DNA of 13,150 nucleotides from a bacterium UBP9_UBA1432 (GTDB lineage: Bacteria > Vulcanimicrobiota > Xenobia > Xenobiales > Xenobiaceae), in assembly GCA_002329445.1 (NCBI GenBank), contig DCTU01000002.1:1-13150 (forward strand), written 5' to 3'. A program made the position numbers and the translations under genes. The notes below the pieces were generated by a model. That model saw only the letters and a program-made list of their open reading frames with translations, searched no databases and was not told where the DNA came from. This document shows positions 6,207 to 13,150 of this stretch, in pieces (positions within the stretch are counted from its first letter, which is position 1; each line of letters starts with the position of its first letter).

Positions 6207-7397
6207 ATGGGCAACGCCGACGACACGAGGATGGACCACCTGGCTCCTCTCCGACTGGATCCGGAACAGCTCCGGGAGATCCGGGAGTCCCTGACCCGAC
6301 GGATCCGGGCCGGCCTTCACGAGGACAAGAGCCAGGTCCGGGCCCTGCCGGCCTGGTTGCCCCGGCCCTGCCAGGGGCTGGCGGGGGAAGCCCTGGTCCT
6401 GGACACAGGGGGGACCAATATGCGCGCCGCGCGGGTGCGGATCCAACCCGATGGTTCCCACCGGGTGGAGGCCGGCCCCGTGGAGGCTCCGGTCCCCACC
6501 GGACGCGAGGGCCCGACCGTCAGGGCTGCGGACTTCTTCGCCGCCCAGGTCTCCCTGTTGAGCCGACTCGCTCCCCGGCCGGGCCTGCCTCTGGGTTACT
6601 GCTTCTCCTACCCGGCCGAAGTGACCCCGGAAGCCGACGCCCGGTTGATCCGGTGGACCAAGGGGGTCGAGGTCCTGGGCGTGGAAGGCAACCTGGTGGG
6701 CCGCCCCCTGGCCCGAGCCATGGAACAGGCCGGATTCGCACCCTCCGGCTTCCGGGTGCTCAACGACACGGTCGCCGCCATGTTGGCCGGCGCCGGGCAG
6801 CACGCCGGGCGCTTCGACGACTTCATCGGCCTGATTGCGGGGACGGGCACCAACATGGCGGGCTTCTTCAAGACCGCGCAGATCCCCAAGCTGCCCCGCG
6901 GCGCCTGGCCCCATGAGGAGATGGCCGTGAACCTCGAATCCGGCAACTTCCATCCACCCCACCTCAGCCCGTGGGACGAGGACGTGGACCAGGCCCTGGA
7001 CCACCCTGGCCACCAGCGCTTCGAGAAGGCGGTTTCGGGCCACTATCTGCCCTACCTGTTCCAGCGGATCACGTCCCAGGTCGCCTTCGAGCCCGAGAAG
7101 GGCTCTGCCCAGTTGGTGGCCATGCGAGGCGCTCGGGGTCCCGGGCTGGCTGCTGAAGCCCTGTTGACGCGCTCCGCCCGCCTGGTGGCCGCAGGTCTGG
7201 CCGGGCTGATCCAGGCCTCGGGGCAGCGGGCCCGAGTCGGAATCGTGGCGGAGGGGAGCCTGTTCTGGGGAGACCCCGAGTTCCGCCCCGAGGTCGAGAG
7301 GACGCTGGCCGGACTGATCCCCCCCGGCATGCAGTTCGAAATCCTGCACGTGCCGGACGCCAACCTGGTGGGTTCGGCCTTCGCGGCGCTGTCCTGA
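6207..7397 (+). CDS. Eukaryotic-type hexokinase
   Basis: The gene encodes 396 residues of the hexokinase fold family (PF00349/PF03727 type), not the shorter bacterial ROK or Glk types. Visible motifs are KSQVRALPAWLPRP at 41-54, phosphate-1 LDTGGTNMR at 65-73, the sugar-binding FSYPAE and WTKG at 133-153, LNDTVAAMLAG with the catalytic Asp at 187, phosphate-2 GTGTNM at 212-217, VNLESGNF at 241-248 and the C-terminal GSAFAAL. It should phosphorylate glucose or a related hexose with ATP in the cytoplasm. The ATG lies one base after the ArgRS-like stop, with an excellent site (GAGAGGAGGG) 6 bases upstream that also codes the last residues of the previous protein. It is the last gene of the sigma operon and ends 2 bases from the convergent aldehyde dehydrogenase gene. 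Confidence 0.9.
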   Translation: MGNADDTRMDHLAPLRLDPEQLREIRESLTRRIRAGLHEDKSQVRALPAWLPRPCQGLAGEALVLDTGGTNMRAARVRIQPDGSHRVEAGPVEAPVPTGREGPTVRAADFFAAQVSLLSRLAPRPGLPLGYCFSYPAEVTPEADARLIRWTKGVEVLGVEGNLVGRPLARAMEQAGFAPSGFRVLNDTVAAMLAGAGQHAGRFDDFIGLIAGTGTNMAGFFKTAQIPKLPRGAWPHEEMAVNLESGNFHPPHLSPWDEDVDQALDHPGHQRFEKAVSGHYLPYLFQRITSQVAFEPEKGSAQLVAMRGARGPGLAAEALLTRSARLVAAGLAGLIQASGQRARVGIVAEGSLFWGDPEFRPEVERTLAGLIPPGMQFEILHVPDANLVGSAFAALS

Positions 7398-7399
7398 CC

Positions 7400-9067
7400 C
7401 TATCGCCCGCCCGGAACTCCTGGGGGCAGGCCACCCCGCAAGGTCTCGGCCAGCACCCGGAAGGCCGTGGGCCAGTCCGGGACCGCCTCCAGATCGCACA
7501 GGGCCCGACCCAGGTGGGACAGGTTCCGGTGCCGGGCGAACCACGGCGGGGTGTGGAGCGTCCGGAAGGCCCCCCGCAAGACCCCCTTCTGGACGTTCTC
7601 GAAGCCGTGCACGTTGTGCACGAACCCCAGGCCCGAGCGCACGTCGGCCAGCGTGTTTCCCGGCGCCGCCCCCCAGGGCAGCTCGGGCAGGCCGAAGGCC
7701 ACGCCGGCCCAGGCGTTCACACCGACACTTCCGTATTCCAGACGGTGGATGGCCGACTCCAGGGCCCGGGCGTGCTGCCGTGCCGTCCGGGGGTCGACCA
7801 GCAGCACGCAGCTCAGGTTGCCCCAGATCTTCTGGTTGGCGGCGGCCACGGCGTGGTCGAGGAAGGGCAGGGCGCCTCCAGCCTGGACGGGAGCCTCGAA
7901 GAGCAGTCCGCAGAAGGCCTCCCGGGTCAGGCCGGGCTGGCCCTGCTCCAGAGGAACGTCGGGGACCAGCGTCCAGGGCACCCCGCGCTCGGAGGAGGCT
8001 CCCAGGAATTCGGCCTGCGGGTGTTGACCGGCCAGCTCGGCGTGCCTGGAGGCGGCCCCGGGATACCAGGCAGGTCGCACCGGCAGGCTGGAGAGCTCAC
8101 GCCGCAGACAGTTGAGGAATGCCGACCGCTGCGGCCAGGCCCGATCGGTCAGGAGGACCTGGGCCGCCGCGCAGTCGAAGCCGGCGTTGTGGTAGATCAT
8201 GCTGGCCACATGCCGGGCCTGGTAGGCCAGATCCGCCTCCGCCCAGGTGCCGGGGACCACCAGGACCGGGGTCACGCAGCCGAGTTCGGCGGTGATGGGA
8301 ACCTGGATCCGCGGCGCACGGATCGCTCCGGCATCGGTCTGATTCCCCCAGACCAGCGACTGGAAGGTCTTCCGGGACCCCGTCAGGTGCACGGCCTCCA
8401 CCGCCGGGTCCAGGGCCAGTTCTTCCGCCTCCCGGGGCCCGCCACGGCAGAAGGCCAGGAAACCCTCCCGCACCAACGGGGCCAGGGCCTGCTCGAAGAC
8501 CGGCTGAAGCGAATCCAGGAGCGGGTTGAGCTTGACCAGGACCACCGAGTTCTCGGCGAAGAGCATGTGCAGCGCGTCACAGGCGGCGATGGACGTGATG
8601 TTGCCTGCCCCAAGCACCAGGGCCAGGCGCCCGGGTCCGCCGATCCGGTGCCAGGCCTGACCGCGTTCCGGTGACGCGCCCTCGGCCAGGACCACCTCCC
8701 CCCGGAAGCCCATCCACAACATCCGCTCGATCGGAGTCCGAGGGAAGACATGGGCCACCGTCCGCCCTTCCAGCAGGCGGGCCGGCAACGAGGCGTCCTT
8801 CCCCTCCCCACACTCGGCCAGCAGTCTCAGATGGCGCATCAGGATATAGGGGCCGGAGAGCCATTCCTCCCCCGCCAGGGGGCCCCGGGGGTCCAGTCCC
8901 CGGGCCTCGCAGGCGGCATCGACCCAGGCCTGGGCGACGTGCCGGGTCTGGGCCAGGCACTCCCGCAGCAGGCCCACGCGCCGGGGCGCCGGAGTTGCGG
9001 CCCAGGCGGCACGCCGGCTCTGCAGGCCTCGAAGGACTTCCTGGAATGACGGGTTCTGCTCGCTCAC
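7400..9067 (-). CDS. Aldehyde dehydrogenase family protein
   Basis: The gene encodes 555 residues from GTG 9067, chosen because GGGAGG lies 5 bases upstream; the open frame extends further but into the divergent methyltransferase gene. ALDH landmarks are present: GRLALVLGAGNITSIAACDAL (146 onward, split here) with N156 in the oxyanion position; VLVKLNP at 176-182; LTGSRKTF at 228-235 for NAD(P) binding; general base E261 in ITAELGC; nucleophile C299 in NAGFDCAAAQVLL; EAFCGLLFE at 383-391; and GSVGVNAWAGVAFGLPELPWG near 446-466. It should oxidise an aldehyde, or act on an activated acyl, with NAD(P). The N-terminal 140 residues and the C-terminal ~75 differ from standard ~480-residue ALDHs, so the substrate is open. 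It stands alone, tail to tail with hexokinase. Confidence 0.85.
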   Translation of the reverse strand: MSEQNPSFQEVLRGLQSRRAAWAATPAPRRVGLLRECLAQTRHVAQAWVDAACEARGLDPRGPLAGEEWLSGPYILMRHLRLLAECGEGKDASLPARLLEGRTVAHVFPRTPIERMLWMGFRGEVVLAEGASPERGQAWHRIGGPGRLALVLGAGNITSIAACDALHMLFAENSVVLVKLNPLLDSLQPVFEQALAPLVREGFLAFCRGGPREAEELALDPAVEAVHLTGSRKTFQSLVWGNQTDAGAIRAPRIQVPITAELGCVTPVLVVPGTWAEADLAYQARHVASMIYHNAGFDCAAAQVLLTDRAWPQRSAFLNCLRRELSSLPVRPAWYPGAASRHAELAGQHPQAEFLGASSERGVPWTLVPDVPLEQGQPGLTREAFCGLLFEAPVQAGGALPFLDHAVAAANQKIWGNLSCVLLVDPRTARQHARALESAIHRLEYGSVGVNAWAGVAFGLPELPWGAAPGNTLADVRSGLGFVHNVHGFENVQKGVLRGAFRTLHTPPWFARHRNLSHLGRALCDLEAVPDWPTAFRVLAETLRGGLPPGVPGGR

Positions 9068-9136
9068 CTGGACCTCCCACAAGACGGGCGGAACGCGGTC
9101 GAACGCCCTGCCGGTCCCCTTCCCCACCCTCCGGTT

Positions 9137-9156
9137 TGGCCCCTCTTCGAGGGCCA
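9137..9156. promoter_or_regulatory. Palindromic operator candidate in the ALDH/methyltransferase divergent spacer
   Basis: TGGCCC at 9137-9142 and GGGCCA at 9151-9156 form a perfect 6-base inverted repeat around an 8-base centre (CTCTTCGA). It lies about 70 bases from the ALDH start and 64 bases from the methyltransferase start, suitable for a dimeric regulator serving both genes. There is no T-run, so it is not a terminator. No clear promoter hexamers were found around it. Confidence 0.35.
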
Positions 9157-9171
9157 GGGTCTGCTCGGAGC

Positions 9172-9204
9172 GCAGCGAAGCAGGAGGCCGTTGCAGCGAA
9201 GCAG
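9172..9204 (+). repeat. Direct repeat GCAGCGAAGCAG, two copies at 21-base period
   Basis: Identical 12-base copies lie at 9172-9183 and 9193-9204. Their starts are 21 bases apart, that is two helical turns, so both would face the same side of the DNA. Each copy is followed by a purine-rich GGAGG-like stretch; the second of these (GGGAGG, 9206-9211) is the Shine-Dalgarno site of the methyltransferase gene. This could be a regulator binding pair or a recent small tandem duplication. Confidence 0.5.
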
Positions 9205-9220
9205 AGGGAGGCGACCGACC

Positions 9221-10456
9221 ATGACCATCCACTCGCCGGGCCGGCGGCTGCGCTGGTGGCTCCTGCTGCTCCTGCTCGTGAACCTGGGCCTGATGCTCCC
9301 ACGGCTCCTGGCTGAACCCGAAGGGGGCTTGCCGGGCGAGCCCTCCCCGAAGATCGAGCGGCCGCCGTCCCACTATCTCCTCTCGAAGGAGAAGAGAGCC
9401 CTGATCGAGGTTCTTGAAGCCTTCATCGCCAGCCTCCAATCCTCCGACCGCCTGTCCCGGGCAGAGCGGGTCGAGAGCCTGAGCCGGTCCCTGAACAGGT
9501 CGGCCGCCATCCTGAAGCCTGCAAACCGCGTGGCCCTGGGCTCCACGGCCGTGTTCAAGTTCCCCTTGCGCCGGATGGCCGAGGAGCTCTCGGCGTTGGA
9601 TCCGGAAGCCATGCAGGCGCTGTCAAGGCACTTCACCGAGCGAGGCTACCGGAACGGAGGGGACCCCTGGACCTTCGACCCTCTGGAGGAGGTCCTCTAC
9701 CAGTTGGTCTTCCACGACCGGGAATACATCCAACCCCTCCATGCCATGCAGATCATGGCCTGGGAGGTGAAGGGAGACCGCGAGCCGATCCGGGCCCTCC
9801 TGGAACAGCAGAAGGCTGGAGACTACACCAAGGCCGACACCGTCCGCCAGTTCTTCACAGGCAACACCTCCACGCGCTCGGGATGGCGTCAGATGAACCG
9901 CGCCCTGAAGGTCCTGGACCCGGCTGCCCTCAAAGGCTGCACCTGGGCCGAGCTGGGTTACGGAACCGGGCAGATCTTCGAAGCCGTCCGAGAGGTCGTG
10001 GGCCCTTCGGGGGTCGTGATCGGGGTGGAGATCGGACCGGGCTACGAAGCCCTCATCAACCGGATCTCCCGACGCCACGCGCTGGCCTGGGGGGAGATCA
10101 AGCTGGTTCGGGGGGGACTGGACGACTGCAGGCTGCCCGCCGAGAGCGTGGACATCGTCCACGAGGCGGGGATCCACGTGGGCGTAGGAACCCCCGAGAC
10201 CCTGGAGCGCGAGACCATCCCCTGGCTGAAGTCGGTCAAGAAGGCCCTGCGCCCCGGAGGGATCATGGTCCTCGATGACTGCGGGTATCCTTCCCTGGAG
10301 GGACTGCGTCGGGTCATGCACAGGGCCGGATTCGAAGAGCTCCAGGTCGTGGACCTCTCCGTCGCGGGAACCCCGGCCACCCAACCGGACTTCGTCGCCG
10401 CCTTCCGCAAGCCCGCCGACGAGGCCTCTGCTTCGCCGGACGTGGAAGGTCCCTGA
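9221..10456 (+). CDS. Class I SAM-dependent methyltransferase with N-terminal signal/anchor
   Basis: The gene encodes 411 residues. ATG 9221 is chosen because GGGAGG lies 9 bases upstream; an in-frame TTG at 9191 has no such support. Residues 8-31 are a basic start followed by a strong hydrophobic run (RRLRWWLLLLLLVNLGLMLP), a Sec signal or membrane anchor; cleavage after LLA is possible, and there is no lipobox. Residues 50-235 are a helical N-terminal part I do not recognise. The C-terminal part is a Rossmann methyltransferase: motif I AELGYGTG at 243-250, acidic E270 in GVEIG, then LPAESVDIVHEAG and KALRPGGIMVLDD at 340-352. The predicted topology would place a SAM enzyme outside the cytoplasm, which is unusual unless the segment is a cytoplasm-facing anchor. 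The substrate is unknown. pncB follows 63 bases later. Confidence 0.82.
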   Translation: MTIHSPGRRLRWWLLLLLLVNLGLMLPRLLAEPEGGLPGEPSPKIERPPSHYLLSKEKRALIEVLEAFIASLQSSDRLSRAERVESLSRSLNRSAAILKPANRVALGSTAVFKFPLRRMAEELSALDPEAMQALSRHFTERGYRNGGDPWTFDPLEEVLYQLVFHDREYIQPLHAMQIMAWEVKGDREPIRALLEQQKAGDYTKADTVRQFFTGNTSTRSGWRQMNRALKVLDPAALKGCTWAELGYGTGQIFEAVREVVGPSGVVIGVEIGPGYEALINRISRRHALAWGEIKLVRGGLDDCRLPAESVDIVHEAGIHVGVGTPETLERETIPWLKSVKKALRPGGIMVLDDCGYPSLEGLRRVMHRAGFEELQVVDLSVAGTPATQPDFVAAFRKPADEASASPDVEGP

Positions 10457-10519
10457 GAACCGGCCTGGCCTCGATCGGGTCCAGGGGATTCCAGGACCGA
10501 CGCGAACCAGCCCCCCATC

Positions 10520-12100
10520 ATGGAACAAACACTGCGTCAGGTCGCCGAAGGCGCCCTCTTCACGGACATGTACCAGCTCACCATGGCCCAGCTCTACTTC
10601 CGAGCCGGCCTGCACGAGCGCAAGGCCCAGTTCGACCACTACTTCCGCCGCTATCCGGACTATGGCGAACACCAGGCTGGCTACTGCATCAGCGCCGGGA
10701 TGGGCTGGCTGGTGGACTGGATGCTGGAGACCCGCTTCGGCGAACGCGATCTGGAATACCTCAAGGCCGAGACCGGCCCCGACGGCCGGCGGGTCTTCGG
10801 AGACGACTTCCTGGACTTCCTGCGCCGGGACGGGAACTTCGAAGGCCTGACCCTGACCGGCGTCCCGGAGGGCCGGGTGGTCCACGCCGAGGTTCCCCTG
10901 ACCGTGGTGGAAGGGCCGCTGGCCATGGCCCAGATCCTCGAGACCCCCCTGCTGAACACCTTGAACTACCAGACCCTGATCGCCACCAAGGCAGCGCGGA
11001 TCCGCCACAGCGTCGGAAGCAACCTGCTCTTGGAGTTCGGCCTGCGCCGAGGCCACGGCAAGGGGGCCATCGAGGGCGCCCGGGCCGCCCTGATCGGGGG
11101 ATGCGACTTCACGTCGAACTCCGGGGTCTCGTACGCCATGGGCCTGTCGCCGAAGGGAACGCACTCCCACGCCATGGTCCAGGCCTGGATCGCGCTGGGC
11201 GGGACCGAGCTGGACGCCTTCCGGGCCTACGCCGAGGTCTACCCCGACAACTGTCTGCTGCTGGTCGACACGGTGGACACGCTGGCCAGCGGGGTCCCCA
11301 ACGCCATCCGGATCTTCGAGGAGCTGAAGCGCCAGGGCCATCGCCCGATCGGCATCCGGCTGGACTCCGGAGACCTGGCCTATCTGGCCATCCAGGCGGC
11401 CCGGATGCTGGACGAGGCGGGCTTCCCCGAGACCACCATCGTGCTGTCCAACGAGCTCGACGAGCTGACCATCTGGCAGATCCACGCCCAGATCCGCGAG
11501 GAGGCGGCGCGCTACTCGGTGGAGCCCGAGGCCCTGATCCGACGTCTGACCTATGGCGTCGGGACGCGCCTGATCACCTCGGAAGGCCAGCCGGCGCTGG
11601 GCGGGGTCTTCAAGTTGGTGGCCATCGAGAAGGCCGGCCAGTGGAGTCCGGCCATCAAGCTCTCGGAATCGATCTCGAAGATCCCCAACCCGGGGCACAA
11701 GCTGGCCTGGCGCCTGTACGACAACCGGGGCCAGGCCACGGCCGACCTGGTGGGGCTGTCGGACGAGCATCCCGAGCGCATGGAGACCCTGGTGGCCCAC
11801 CACCCCACCGAGAAGGGGGTCTTCCGAATCCTCGACCGGGCGGACCTCAGCCTGGTCGAGCCGCTGCTCAAACCCATCCTGGTCCAGGGGCGCCGGATGG
11901 ACCCCCAACCCGGCCTGGACGAGATGCGCCAGGTGCGCCTTCGGGACCTGGAACGCCTGGATCCCGGCGTGCGCCGCCTGCGCAACCCCCACATCTACCA
12001 CGTCTCGCTGACCTCGAAACTCCTGAAGCTCAAGCAGGACCTGATCCGCAGCTTCCGCGGCACGAGCCTGCCGGGTCCGCCTGAACAGCCGGTCGGCTGA
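10520..12100 (+). CDS. pncB: Nicotinate phosphoribosyltransferase
   Basis: The gene encodes 526 residues and matches NAPRTase along its whole length: TDMYQLTMA at 15-23, a nicotinate-site region EFGLRRGHG at 172-180, GTHSHAMVQAW at 213-223 holding the phosphorylatable His, LLVDTVDT at 247-254, GIRLDSGDLAYL at 278-289, YGVGTRLITS at 345-354 and KLSES at 380-384. It joins nicotinate to PRPP to make nicotinate mononucleotide, the entry step of the Preiss-Handler NAD salvage route, with ATP hydrolysis, in the cytoplasm. It is somewhat longer than the classic ~400-residue PncB and resembles the longer ~450-residue type, with a basic C-terminal extension. The ATG has no clear Shine-Dalgarno site; translation may be weak or coupled to the upstream methyltransferase. 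No strong promoter is seen in the 63-base gap. Confidence 0.94.
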   Translation: MEQTLRQVAEGALFTDMYQLTMAQLYFRAGLHERKAQFDHYFRRYPDYGEHQAGYCISAGMGWLVDWMLETRFGERDLEYLKAETGPDGRRVFGDDFLDFLRRDGNFEGLTLTGVPEGRVVHAEVPLTVVEGPLAMAQILETPLLNTLNYQTLIATKAARIRHSVGSNLLLEFGLRRGHGKGAIEGARAALIGGCDFTSNSGVSYAMGLSPKGTHSHAMVQAWIALGGTELDAFRAYAEVYPDNCLLLVDTVDTLASGVPNAIRIFEELKRQGHRPIGIRLDSGDLAYLAIQAARMLDEAGFPETTIVLSNELDELTIWQIHAQIREEAARYSVEPEALIRRLTYGVGTRLITSEGQPALGGVFKLVAIEKAGQWSPAIKLSESISKIPNPGHKLAWRLYDNRGQATADLVGLSDEHPERMETLVAHHPTEKGVFRILDRADLSLVEPLLKPILVQGRRMDPQPGLDEMRQVRLRDLERLDPGVRRLRNPHIYHVSLTSKLLKLKQDLIRSFRGTSLPGPPEQPVG

Positions 12101-12104
12101 GGAC

Positions 12105-12151
12105 CACCAGGTCTTGCTGGTGTCTCCTTGGTCCGTCCAACCACCAGGGGG
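12105..12151 (+). promoter_or_regulatory. Mutually exclusive hairpins overlapping the ribosome site of the last gene
   Basis: CTGGTG (12117-12122) can pair with CACCAG at 12105-12110 (6-base loop) or with a second CACCAG at 12142-12147. In the second fold an inner TTGG/CCAA helix (12128-12131 with 12137-12140) can also form. The downstream copy overlaps the Shine-Dalgarno site AGGGGG at 12146-12151, so the alternative fold would hide it. Neither hairpin has a T-run. This is a candidate leader switch; the stems are short. Confidence 0.35.
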
Positions 12152-12158
12152 TCAAGGC

Positions 12159-13150
12159 ATGTCCGACCAGGACCCAGGCGCACTCGATTTCTGCGTCGCC
12201 CACCGCTTTCCGCACCTGATCGCCCTGCCCTATCGACGCATGCGCGTCTGCCCTGACCCGTTGTGCCAGGTCCCCCACATGGAACGGACCTGGGAGATGC
12301 TGCTGCGCCACCTGTTCCTGGTGGCGCTGGCCGAGTACGGCTCCTGCCCCACCCGCTCCGAAGAGGTGGACCGCTCCCTGGCTGGCAGCCTGCCCCGCCT
12401 GGTCCACGGCAGACTGCTGCGCTGCCTGCGCACGCTGGTGGAGTTCCTGCAACAGCAGGATCACGACTTCCTGATGCCCGGGATTCTTGGGAACCTCTTC
12501 AGAAGCCGCTGCACGGCCGCAGCCGACTTCAACGAATTGTTGGAGCTGCGGAACCTGAGCCACCACCTGCGCAAAGAGGCCATGACCAGCCGCGACGGAG
12601 CCAGGCGCCTGCTCCAGGCCACCACCCCCCACCTGCTCAACCTCCTGGCTCGTTTCGAAGGCCTGGCCGACTTCCCACTGGTGGCCACCAGCGCCATCCC
12701 CGGCACCAGCGGCAGGGTCGGCGTGCAGAGATGCATGGGCTCCGAGGGGATCTTTGCCTACCTGGTGGCGGAAGCCGACCTGCCCGTTGACAAGGTCCTG
12801 CTGCTGGATCGAGAACTCCGGCGCTCCCTGGACATGGACCCGCTGCTCCGCTTCCTGGACCCGCACGGGGGAGAATCCCCAAATCTCTACCTGCTCGAAT
12901 CGCTGGAAAGGGGTCGCGTGACCTGGTGGTCGATCGCTGGCGGCCACCTGGTCCAGGGGAGGGCCTCCGCGGACCCGGATGCTGCCGCCTGCCACGCACT
13001 GGTCCACGGCCCGATCTCTCCCAGGCCACGGGCTCCCCTGCGCGTCGCGACCTGGTGCCGCCCCCTGCTTGCGTCCGGCCGAGAACCACGGACCGAAGCT
13101 CAGGGCGAAGCCTATGAATATCTGGGCGAACTGCGCTCGGGCGGCTTCTG
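12159..13150 (+). CDS. HEPN-like N-terminal domain, probably fused to a Ser/Thr protein kinase; cut by window edge
   Basis: An open frame runs from ATG 12159 (AGGGGG 7 bases upstream) to the right edge: 330 codons, no stop. Residues 18-60 (FPHLIALPYRRM, then a helical TWEMLLRHLFLVALAEY) and 82-170 are helical. R131-N-L-S-H-H136 fits the R-N-x3-H / Rx4-6H signature of HEPN domains, followed by an amphipathic ATTPHLLNLLARFEGLADFPLV. I recall this layout from bacterial HEPN-like domains placed before kinase domains. Residues 175-310 are an unrecognised mixed region. The last visible residues, 319-330 (YEYLGELRSGGF), look like the first strand and glycine-rich loop of a Hanks-type kinase. Kinase identity is inferred from only these residues. 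There is no signal peptide or membrane segment in the visible part. Its 58-base upstream gap holds a possible leader switch. Confidence 0.65.
   Translation, partial: MSDQDPGALDFCVAHRFPHLIALPYRRMRVCPDPLCQVPHMERTWEMLLRHLFLVALAEYGSCPTRSEEVDRSLAGSLPRLVHGRLLRCLRTLVEFLQQQDHDFLMPGILGNLFRSRCTAAADFNELLELRNLSHHLRKEAMTSRDGARRLLQATTPHLLNLLARFEGLADFPLVATSAIPGTSGRVGVQRCMGSEGIFAYLVAEADLPVDKVLLLDRELRRSLDMDPLLRFLDPHGGESPNLYLLESLERGRVTWWSIAGGHLVQGRASADPDAAACHALVHGPISPRPRAPLRVATWCRPLLASGREPRTEAQGEAYEYLGELRSGGF

Noticed and set aside
4832..7544. Long minus-strand open frames opposite the pseudo-ArgRS and hexokinase
   Set aside because: The predicted proteins are Gln/Gly/Pro-rich without motifs; the plus-strand frames are coupled and recognisable.
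9068..9439. N-terminal extension of the ALDH frame to 9439
   Set aside because: It would run through the divergent methyltransferase gene; GTG 9067 has a strong Shine-Dalgarno site and gives a sensible N-terminus.
10478..10498. Inverted repeat GGTCC-N11-GGACC before pncB, considered as a terminator or operator
   Set aside because: The stem is 5 base pairs with a long loop and no T-run; this is within chance in such GC-rich sequence.
9623..12001. Very long antisense open frame opposite the methyltransferase and pncB
   Set aside because: It is a shadow of GC-rich third codon positions. Its translation is Gln/Gly/Asp/Val-rich low complexity with no domain, while both plus-strand genes have full motif sets.

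Overview
The window is strongly GC-rich bacterial chromosomal DNA with tightly packed genes, G/C in most third codon positions, and mixed ATG/GTG/TTG starts preceded by Shine-Dalgarno sites. I see no rRNA, tRNA, CRISPR array, insertion sequence or phage gene. A GT-C type membrane glycosyltransferase, a zinc-ribbon membrane protein, an ECF sigma/anti-sigma pair, a eukaryotic-type hexokinase and a probable Ser/Thr-kinase fusion together suggest a free-living, regulation-rich, probably diderm lineage of the Acidobacteria/Planctomycetes/Myxococcota kind. The sequence alone does not fix the phylum.

Layout. Positions 1-1438 (minus) hold the first 479 residues of a polytopic glycosyltransferase-like protein that runs off the left edge, with a good sigma70-type promoter behind it. 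Next are a small secreted protein (1678-2004, minus) and, divergent from it, a Gly/Ala-rich hydrophobic repeat protein (2181-3362, plus). The tail of the latter overlaps, on the opposite strand, the tail of a double-zinc-ribbon membrane protein (3217-4221, minus, TTG start).

Positions 4339-7397 (plus) form one compact operon: ECF sigma factor, zinc-binding anti-sigma factor, an arginyl-tRNA synthetase-like pseudoenzyme, and hexokinase. Junctions are an 11-base overlap and gaps of 3 bases and 1 base. The ArgRS-like protein keeps the N-terminal tRNA-binding (Add-1) domain and the C-terminal DALR anticodon-binding domain. Its HIGH and KMSK signatures are degenerate, and most of the catalytic core between them is missing. 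This is the most unusual thing in the window: a potential tRNA-binding or sensing protein co-transcribed with a sigma factor and its antagonist.

Convergent with the hexokinase is an aldehyde dehydrogenase family protein (7400-9067, minus). It diverges, across a 153-base regulatory spacer with a palindrome and a 21-base-period direct repeat, from a SAM methyltransferase that carries an N-terminal signal or anchor (9221-10456, plus). Nicotinate phosphoribosyltransferase (pncB, 10520-12100) follows. The last gene (12159 to the right edge) has a HEPN-like helical N-terminus with an R-N-x-x-H-H motif and ends where a Ser/Thr protein kinase glycine-rich loop appears to start.

The set combines NAD salvage (pncB), sugar phosphorylation (hexokinase), aldehyde oxidation, envelope glycosylation and several regulators. 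No stretch longer than 300 bases lacks a gene.
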